Shown: one piece after another, positions 5,383-8,668 of the stretch
Layout of the letters: each line of letters opens with the position of its first letter
Position numbering within the stretch: position 1 is the stretch's first letter
From: Treponema sp.
Lineage (GTDB): Bacteria; Spirochaetota; Spirochaetia; Treponematales; Breznakiellaceae
Direction of reading: 5' to 3'
DNA length: 8,668 nucleotides
Assembly: GCA_031283905.1 (NCBI GenBank)
Contig: JAITAW010000061.1
Coordinates: 1 to 8,668 of the forward strand
Program-made: the position numbers and the translations under genes
The notes under the pieces: generated by a model
What the model was told of the DNA's origin: nothing
Database searches by the model: none
What the model saw: only the letters and a program-made list of their open reading frames with translations

Positions 5383-6345
5383 ATGAAGAAGGAAAAGATT
5401 TGTTCACGGTTAATCAGCGCAGCGATAGTCGCGCTGGTTATGGGGTTTGTGTTAGCCCCGGCGGGGTGCGCCAGCGGCAGAAGCGGCAAGTCCGTACCTG
5501 TGGAGACTACTGTGGAAACTGTTGCGGAGACTACCGCAAAAACAGAGGCCAAACCGGACGCGGGAACCGCCGGCGGCAATTACTATAAAAACATACCTGT
5601 GGAGGTAACCGGCATTCCTTATGAGTATAAGGATATTTGCGGCAATCATACCATCGATTATGTAATCGACAAGGAATACGAACTTATGTCGACCGGCCAG
5701 TCTTCGCGATTTGTTAATTTCAAAATCAACAAGTTTATCTTTGATTTCAAAAACGATGGAAGCCTCGTGGTAAGTTCTGTTTCAAGCTATGATAAAACTC
5801 CCGCCCAAGGCAATTCTTATTATCCGGCAAATCCGAACAGCGTCCACGAATGGAAACTTACGCCTCTGTATCACCGGCATTTGGAGGGGCCCTGCTCGTT
5901 AGACCGCTACAACGATATTGCCGTTTCGCAGGCCAAGCTGAACGAAATGAGAAAAGATCCCGCCCTTGACAAGGTTTATAAGATTTTGCTTTCCTGTGCG
6001 CAGGACATGGACTACGACTACAACCGGGTCGGCATACGGGTCAAGTTTGTCCAGCCAACGCCCCTCACGGGGGTGTGCGATGATTACGCTGCCCTCCTCA
6101 TAAGCAGGCTTTCGGCAGCCGGGATTAAAGGGGTGAGCGATATTGTCAAGGTGACCGGGTACAATCACGCATGGGTAACGCTGAAATACAAGGGGAAGAC
6201 TCTGTATTTGGACGCGACATGGTTTGACAAAAACAGTATCGATGAAACCGGGACCGTGGTCCATGACCCCTACAAAGACCCCAGGGAAATGACCTTCGAT
6301 AACGATATATTCACCAACCACGGCAAGCATCATATTCCCTCTTGA
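5383..6345 (+). CDS. Transglutaminase-like lipoprotein
   Basis: The 320-residue product has a lipoprotein signal: MKKEKICSR, a hydrophobic stretch at 10-26, and LAPAGC with the lipidated Cys at 29. A low-complexity Thr/Glu/Ala tether follows at about 40-60 (VETTVETVAETTAKTEAK). The C-terminal half carries the transglutaminase-like cysteine protease core: Cys232 in TGVCDDYAALL, His262 in YNHAWVTL and Asp277 in LYLDATWFD, with normal spacing for the Cys-His-Asp triad. Such surface domains may act as peptidases, amidases or protein cross-linkers; the substrate cannot be told. Residues 70-200 are not recognised. AGGAGGG (5371-5377) lies five bases before the ATG. The gene is preceded by structured leader L1 and appears monocistronic. 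It sits inside the interval bounded by the two tRNA-Pro repeats. Confidence 0.9.
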   Translation: MKKEKICSRLISAAIVALVMGFVLAPAGCASGRSGKSVPVETTVETVAETTAKTEAKPDAGTAGGNYYKNIPVEVTGIPYEYKDICGNHTIDYVIDKEYELMSTGQSSRFVNFKINKFIFDFKNDGSLVVSSVSSYDKTPAQGNSYYPANPNSVHEWKLTPLYHRHLEGPCSLDRYNDIAVSQAKLNEMRKDPALDKVYKILLSCAQDMDYDYNRVGIRVKFVQPTPLTGVCDDYAALLISRLSAAGIKGVSDIVKVTGYNHAWVTLKYKGKTLYLDATWFDKNSIDETGTVVHDPYKDPREMTFDNDIFTNHGKHHIPS

Positions 6346-6373
6346 AAGGCGAACCGGGTGCGGCAGGTTTTGT

Positions 6374-6393
6374 CGCAATTTTTGCGGTTGTTT
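6374..6393 (+). terminator. Weak hairpin downstream of the lipoprotein gene
   Basis: CGCAA (6374-6378) and TTGCG (6382-6386) form a 5-bp stem with a TTT loop, followed by GTTGTTTT. It could be a weak terminator, 28 bases after the stop. Confidence 0.3.
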
Positions 6394-6402
6394 TAAGGCA
6401 AG

Positions 6403-6478
6403 AACGCTCCGTTGGGGCGTTGCAATTAACGCTGGCGGGCCTTGTACGTATCAATTTATTTTACCATTAGGAGGGAAA
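6403..6478 (+). promoter_or_regulatory. Structured 5' leader L2
   Basis: AACGCTCC (6403-6410) pairs with GGGGCGTT (6414-6421) over eight pairs including one G-U, around a GTT loop. GCTGGCGGGCC (6431-6441), GTAC, and TTTTACCATTAGGAGGGAAA follow, ending at ATG 6479. These elements occur in the same order in L3 at 7122-7217, but L2 lacks the second hairpin found in L1 and L3. Confidence 0.55.
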
Positions 6479-6559
6479 ATGGTACGGCCACAGAAAATGG
6501 GGCTTTGGGCTGATGCGGGGCGGAGTCATGACCGAACGAAAAAGGCGGGAAAAAAGTGA
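6479..6559 (+). CDS. 26-codon micro-ORF behind leader L2
   Basis: ATG 6479 sits three bases after AGGAGGG, as good a ribosome-binding site as that of the lipoprotein gene. The frame encodes a basic 26-residue peptide (MVRPQKMGLWADAGRSHDRT, then KKAGKK) and stops at 6557-6559. A terminator-like hairpin follows within a few bases. There is no signal peptide and I recognise no family. It may be a true small protein, or an orphan leader whose original gene was lost when the tRNA-Pro repeat and its flank rearranged. Confidence 0.3.
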   Translation: MVRPQKMGLWADAGRSHDRTKKAGKK

Positions 6560-6562
6560 CCG

Positions 6563-6611
6563 GCGTCTTTGGAGGCTCTGACCCTCAAAGACGCAGCCGC
6601 CAATTTTTTTT
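6563..6611 (+). terminator. Terminator-like hairpin with T8
   Basis: GCGTCTTTG (6563-6571) pairs perfectly with CAAAGACGC (6586-6594). Eight T follow at 6604-6611, nine bases past the stem. GGCGG (6544-6548) and CCGCC (6597-6601) could add an outer stem that brings the T-run close. It would end transcription from leader L2. Confidence 0.55.
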
Positions 6612-6624
6612 GAAAAGGTAAAGA

Positions 6625-6653
6625 TTGACAAGATTTGAAAATAATAGTATGGT
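6625..6653 (+). promoter_or_regulatory. Candidate promoter of the second tRNA-Pro copy
   Basis: Consensus TTGACA (6625-6630), 17 bases, then TATGGT (6648-6653) end 11 bases before the expected tRNA 5' end, nearly the same geometry as the tRNA-Asp promoter (12 bases). The -10 lies inside a perfect 8-bp inverted repeat, AGTATGGT (6646-6653) with ACCATACT (6659-6666). Confidence 0.5.
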
Positions 6654-6664
6654 TTTTCACCATA

Positions 6665-6737
6665 CTAGCAGTAGCGCAGGTGGTAGCGCGCTTGGCTCGG
6701 GACCAAGAGGCCGCCGGTTCAAATCCGGCCTGCCCGA
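6665..6737 (+). pseudogene. tRNA-Pro (CGG) second copy, acceptor stem damaged
   Basis: The D, anticodon (loop CTCGGGA, anticodon CGG) and T arms are intact. The 5' acceptor strand, however, reads CTAGCAG against the 3' strand CTGCCCG, leaving mismatches at pairs 2-71 and 3-70. The D loop has GGTGGTAG in place of GTTGGTAG. The lost pairing coincides with the left edge of the 170-bp repeat, as if the copy began at acceptor base 4 and took its first three bases from the flank. It has a plausible promoter, so some expression is possible, but a decayed copy is the better reading. Confidence 0.65.
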
Positions 6738-6837
6738 AAGTCGCAAGCGTCCCTGCCGGCTGACATCCTGTCTGGTTTCAAAGGCAATCGGGTTTCAGAT
6801 GATAGAACCAGTTTAAACATTATAATTGTTTAGAAGG
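6668..6837 (+). repeat. 170-bp direct repeat, copy B
   Basis: Gapless match to 3690-3859 with ten substitutions. Relative to copy A it has lost the TGCCGGCCGGCA palindrome (now TGCCGGCTGACA). Its right edge at 6837 falls directly against the remnant of a protein gene, and its left edge against an 8-bp inverted repeat. Confidence 0.92.
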
Positions 6838-7034
6838 TTGATACGATTGCCCGCAACCAGCGGATGAAAATCGCCATTCCCAACGGTACGCACACGATCA
6901 GCATCAAGGAGTCAGGCGGGGCCGGCAAGGAAAACAACAGCAACGAAGAAACCTTCACCGTCAATTCAGACGAAACCCTGTTTCACATCTATATTGACGG
7001 GAGCATAGTGCTCAAACAGTGGCCCAAAGAGTAA
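6838..7034 (+). pseudogene. C-terminal remnant of a protein gene
   Basis: A frame open from the edge of copy B reads ...DTIARNQRMKIAIPNGTHTI and continues to ...HIYIDGSIVLKQWPKE, stopping at 7032-7034. Internal ATG 6864 would give 56 residues but has no ribosome-binding site. The sequence looks like the end of a secreted beta-rich domain and is followed by a good terminator, which marks this as a genuine gene end. The 5' part is absent and is replaced by the tRNA-Pro repeat. The original family is not recognised. Confidence 0.5.
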
Positions 7035-7069
7035 ATCCGCAGGCGTAAAGACCATGTAAGCGGGGAACT

Positions 7070-7102
7070 CAGGGACATACCGCCTTGGGTTCCCTGTTTT
7101 TT
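7070..7102 (+). terminator. Intrinsic terminator after the gene remnant
   Basis: CAGGGA (7070-7075) pairs with TCCCTG (7091-7096), followed by six T (7097-7102). A competing stem GGGAAC (7063-7068) with GTTCCC (7089-7094) is mutually exclusive with it. Confidence 0.65.
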
Positions 7103-7121
7103 GATACGGTTATTAATGGAA

Positions 7122-7217
7122 AACGCGCCCGTATAGGCGTTGGAATAAAGGCTGGCGGGCCGCGGCTTCTCAAGAAGCCGGAAACGTACAAATATATTTT
7201 ACCATTAGGGGGTAAAG
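7122..7217 (+). promoter_or_regulatory. Structured 5' leader L3
   Basis: AACGC (7122-7126) pairs with GCGTT (7137-7141). GCTGGCGGGCC follows at 7151-7161, then a hairpin CGGCTTC (7163-7169) with GAAGCCG (7174-7180) around TCAA, then GTAC and TTTTACCATTAGGGGGTAAAG before ATG 7218. The order matches L2, and the last segment matches both L1 and L2. Confidence 0.55.
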
Positions 7218-7331
7218 ATGAAACGATATGTATTGATTGTGGTATTTTCCGCCTGTACCGTTATTGTGCAGGCGCAGACGAAAGATGACACGATGGTTCC
7301 AAGGCTTTTGCCTGCCTCAACCCTGACATGA
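7218..7331 (+). pseudogene. Signal-peptide fragment, probably frameshifted 5' end of the next gene
   Basis: ATG 7218 has GGGGG five bases upstream and starts a 37-residue frame. It is a good signal peptide (MKRYVLIVVFSACTVIVQAQ) followed by only 17 residues before TGA 7329-7331. The stop overlaps an ATG in the next frame as ATGA. That second frame is already open from 7289 and reads DGSKAFACLNPDMM, which looks as protein-like as the first frame. The simplest explanation is one exported protein broken by a frameshift between about 7280 and 7330. A tiny secreted peptide coupled to a second gene is less likely. Confidence 0.5.
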
Positions 7332-7651
7332 TGACATATATTCAGGAGGAAATGACATCCCAGATGCGTTACCAAATGAGCAAGGAGGATAATATTCCCT
7401 TTTTTATAAGTGCTCGTTATCGAGTAACAGATTTATTTGAAATAGAAAGCGAATTCGGCTTCAGACATTTTAATTCTGTTTCAAAATATGTTCGATCGTG
7501 GTATCCCGACACAGGGTTCTTCAGCCTCGGCATCGTTTTTTCAAATTTCAAAAGTTATTTCATGAGACGCTGGGTTGAACGTATTTCATTAACATACAGT
7601 TATGTGCCATTTTTCCTGAATTTATTGGGAATTTTATTTGAAAAAGATTGA
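7328..7651 (+). CDS. Putative beta-rich outer-membrane-like protein, C-terminal part
   Basis: The 107-residue frame has no recognised family. After a hydrophilic start (MMTYIQEEMTSQMRYQMSKE) come alternating polar and aromatic strands, ISARYRVTDLFEIESEFGF, GFFSLGIVFSNFKSYF and ISLTYSYVPFF, of the kind seen in small outer-membrane beta-barrels. The end is NLLGILFEKD. AGGAGG at 7344-7349 lies only two bases from an in-frame ATG at 7352, too close to be convincing, and ATG 7328 has none. The protein therefore probably needs the signal peptide encoded at 7218 in another frame, and the locus is likely a frameshifted gene. Base composition switches from G+C-rich to A+T-rich within its first codons. 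Confidence 0.5.
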   Translation: MMTYIQEEMTSQMRYQMSKEDNIPFFISARYRVTDLFEIESEFGFRHFNSVSKYVRSWYPDTGFFSLGIVFSNFKSYFMRRWVERISLTYSYVPFFLNLLGILFEKD

Positions 7652-7674
7652 CATGAACGAAATATTGGTATAAT
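7648..7674 (+). promoter_or_regulatory. Promoter of the 152-aa membrane protein gene
   Basis: TTGACA (7648-7653) and a perfect TATAAT (7669-7674) are separated by 15 bases, and a TGG just upstream gives an extended -10. The -35 overlaps the stop of the preceding frame. AAGGAGG at 7684-7690 follows. Confidence 0.75.
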
Positions 7675-7695
7675 ATTTTTTACAAGGAGGTTTTT

Positions 7696-8154
7696 ATGAA
7701 AAAGTTAATTGCATTGGTTATCTTGGTATTTTTCCCCCTTTCGCTTTTTTCTGAGATTGTATCATCTGATGAATTGTCAAAAAAATATGGTGTTTCATAT
7801 GGAGAAAGACAACAAAGCGATTATATAGAAAAAGACGGCTATACTTTTAGGTATTTGGGAAATGGGAAATGGGATGTAATTGTACAGGAAAATACAGGCA
7901 ATGGCAATGCGATAACTGTTTCTATAAGATCAACAGCAAAACATGATGTAATGTTACACATTGCCGCATTAGTAACAAGAATTATAAACAACGGAGTAGT
8001 GTTGAAGATTGTTGTCATATCATTAATTGCCGTTTTTATTTTAGCAAAAGTTCTTTCATTTTTTACAAAATGCATAATAATATGGGGGTGGTGGGATTTA
8101 ATTGTTACTTTGATTCCAGGAATTATCATTTTTTTGTTATCTATATTTTCTTAA
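7696..8154 (+). CDS. Small exported membrane protein of unknown function
   Basis: The 152-residue product starts at ATG 7696, five bases after AAGGAGG, under a strong promoter. Residues 1-19 form a signal peptide or N-terminal anchor (MKKLIALVILVFFPLSLFSE). Residues 20-98 are hydrophilic, with KYGVSYGERQQSDYIEKDGY and FRYLGNGKWDVIVQ. Two hydrophobic segments at about 101-122 and 126-149 flank a short KC...WGWW loop. The layout suggests an extracytoplasmic domain on a two-helix membrane anchor. No domain is recognised. The gene is markedly A+T-rich (about one third G+C by eye) compared with the purine operon, consistent with foreign origin. Another small membrane protein frame follows 45 bases downstream and may be co-transcribed. 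Confidence 0.75.
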   Translation: MKKLIALVILVFFPLSLFSEIVSSDELSKKYGVSYGERQQSDYIEKDGYTFRYLGNGKWDVIVQENTGNGNAITVSIRSTAKHDVMLHIAALVTRIINNGVVLKIVVISLIAVFILAKVLSFFTKCIIIWGWWDLIVTLIPGIIIFLLSIFS

Positions 8155-8198
8155 AAAAACACCTGAGAAAAATGGTCTTTTAATAAATATCATTTTTT

Positions 8199-8480
8199 TT
8201 GTTGTTGATTTCAGTTTTAATCTCTTTTATTATAAATATAGGCAATTCGGGGCCTTTGGGTATATTATTTGCAATTGTATCTGTAATTACTAAAATCATA
8301 TTAATTGTTTTAGTACCTATTGTTTTAATCTTATATATAGGTGCTTTGAGTTCTGGTACTCCAGATAAGCGTTATAGAGACGGAACAAAAGGAAATGAAC
8401 GAACGCAGATCATTGCGCTTGTTGCAGCTATTGCTATGTTTTTTGTTGCAAGTTTTATAAAAATTGATGCAGATGATTGA
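8199..8480 (+). CDS. Small multi-helix membrane protein, start uncertain
   Basis: The frame is open from 8187 to TGA 8480 but has no ATG near its 5' end and no ribosome-binding site. TTG codons at 8199, 8202 and 8205 are the only plausible starts, right after a T8 run. The 93-residue product has hydrophobic segments at about 1-14, 18-50 (possibly two helices, GILFAIVSVITKIILIVLVP) and 71-88. A hydrophilic loop lies at 51-70 (SSGTPDKRYRDGTKGNERTQ), and the end is IKIDADD. No family is recognised. It could be a 5'-truncated gene, or one whose start was lost by slippage in the T-run. Composition is as A+T-rich as its upstream neighbour. Confidence 0.5.
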   Translation: MLLISVLISFIINIGNSGPLGILFAIVSVITKIILIVLVPIVLILYIGALSSGTPDKRYRDGTKGNERTQIIALVAAIAMFFVASFIKIDADD

Positions 8481-8546
8481 TAAAACAAATATTAGTAATG
8501 ATATTTAATTTTTTATTAGATGATAAAATATATTGTAAGGAAAAAA

Positions 8547-8668
8547 CGGCGCATAACAGGACTGTTTACGCTTCGCCGCAGTAGCGGCTCGGGGTTTCGT
8601 TCGCCTAGGTCATTACGCTACGCTCCATTCCCACGGCTCACTACACCCACAGTTTGCCAGCCCTAAAA
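8547..8668. other. G+C-rich structured non-coding block, attC/VCR-like candidate (cut by the window end)
   Basis: After 66 bases of A+T-rich DNA with no gene, composition changes abruptly at CGGCGCATAAC. The block contains GCATAAC (8551-8557), one base off the RYYYAAC simple site of integron attC elements. Next come GGACTGTTTACGC, a perfect hairpin GCCGC (8575-8579) with GCGGC (8584-8588) around AGTA, the related stretches TTACGCTTCGCC and TTACGCTACGCTCC, and AGTTTGCCAGCCC at the end. The ATAAC...GACTGT...ACGC and GTT(T)GCCAGCCC phrases recall Vibrio cholerae repeats as I remember them. The matching GTTRRRY end is not in the window, so the call is tentative. Confidence 0.35.

Noticed and set aside
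5899..6378. A 159-residue minus-strand frame opposite the lipoprotein gene
   Set aside because: It is antisense to the catalytic core of the transglutaminase domain, with no start signal.

Overview
The window looks like a chromosomal segment of an anaerobic, probably gut-associated bacterium. A host-associated spirochaete of the Treponema group is my best guess, at low to moderate confidence. The reasons are a DUF362-type iron-sulphur protein, a PurF carrying the oxygen-sensitive [4Fe-4S] ligand set, clean TTGACA/TATAAT promoters, tRNA genes without an encoded CCA, and small surface and lipoprotein genes of a kind common in termite-gut and rumen treponemes. The left half is G+C-rich core sequence; from about 3.65 kb rightwards it is accessory.

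Layout. 1-554 (minus) is the N-terminal part of a DUF362 protein cut by the window edge. Its promoter's -35 box lies inside a solitary 32-nt sequence (597-628) with the form of a type I-C CRISPR repeat. 823-3445 (minus) is a tight purine operon read purE, purC, purF, with ATGA overlaps at both junctions. purE appears leaderless. Divergent from it, a strong promoter drives tRNA-Asp(GTC), followed by an intrinsic terminator and tRNA-Pro(CGG).

From tRNA-Pro onward the DNA changes character. A 170-bp segment that includes almost all of tRNA-Pro (3690-3859) recurs at 6668-6837 with 10 mismatches and no gaps. The ~2.8 kb between the copies holds a 16-base poly-C tract, an array of 21-bp repeats in perfect register (about 20 clear units plus matching cap units), a 221-aa protein of unknown function, a transglutaminase-like lipoprotein, and a leader with a micro-ORF. 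No integrase or transposase is visible. Copy B carries a damaged tRNA-Pro and abuts the C-terminal remnant of another gene.

Three genes or gene remnants (5383, 6479, 7218) share one 5' leader design: an AACGC/GCGTT hairpin, in two cases GCTGGCGGGCC plus GTAC, and then a near-identical ATTAGGAGGGTAAAG ribosome-binding segment. This suggests common control or leader duplication. From about 7.34 to 8.54 kb the DNA becomes strikingly A+T-rich and holds small membrane-protein genes with one excellent promoter. It then changes abruptly at about 8547 to a structured G+C-rich non-coding block that runs off the window and resembles an integron attC/VCR-type site.

How the genes work together: PurF makes phosphoribosylamine, PurE makes CAIR and PurC makes SAICAR, so the operon covers three steps of de novo IMP synthesis. 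The accessory genes have no demonstrable link to purine metabolism.
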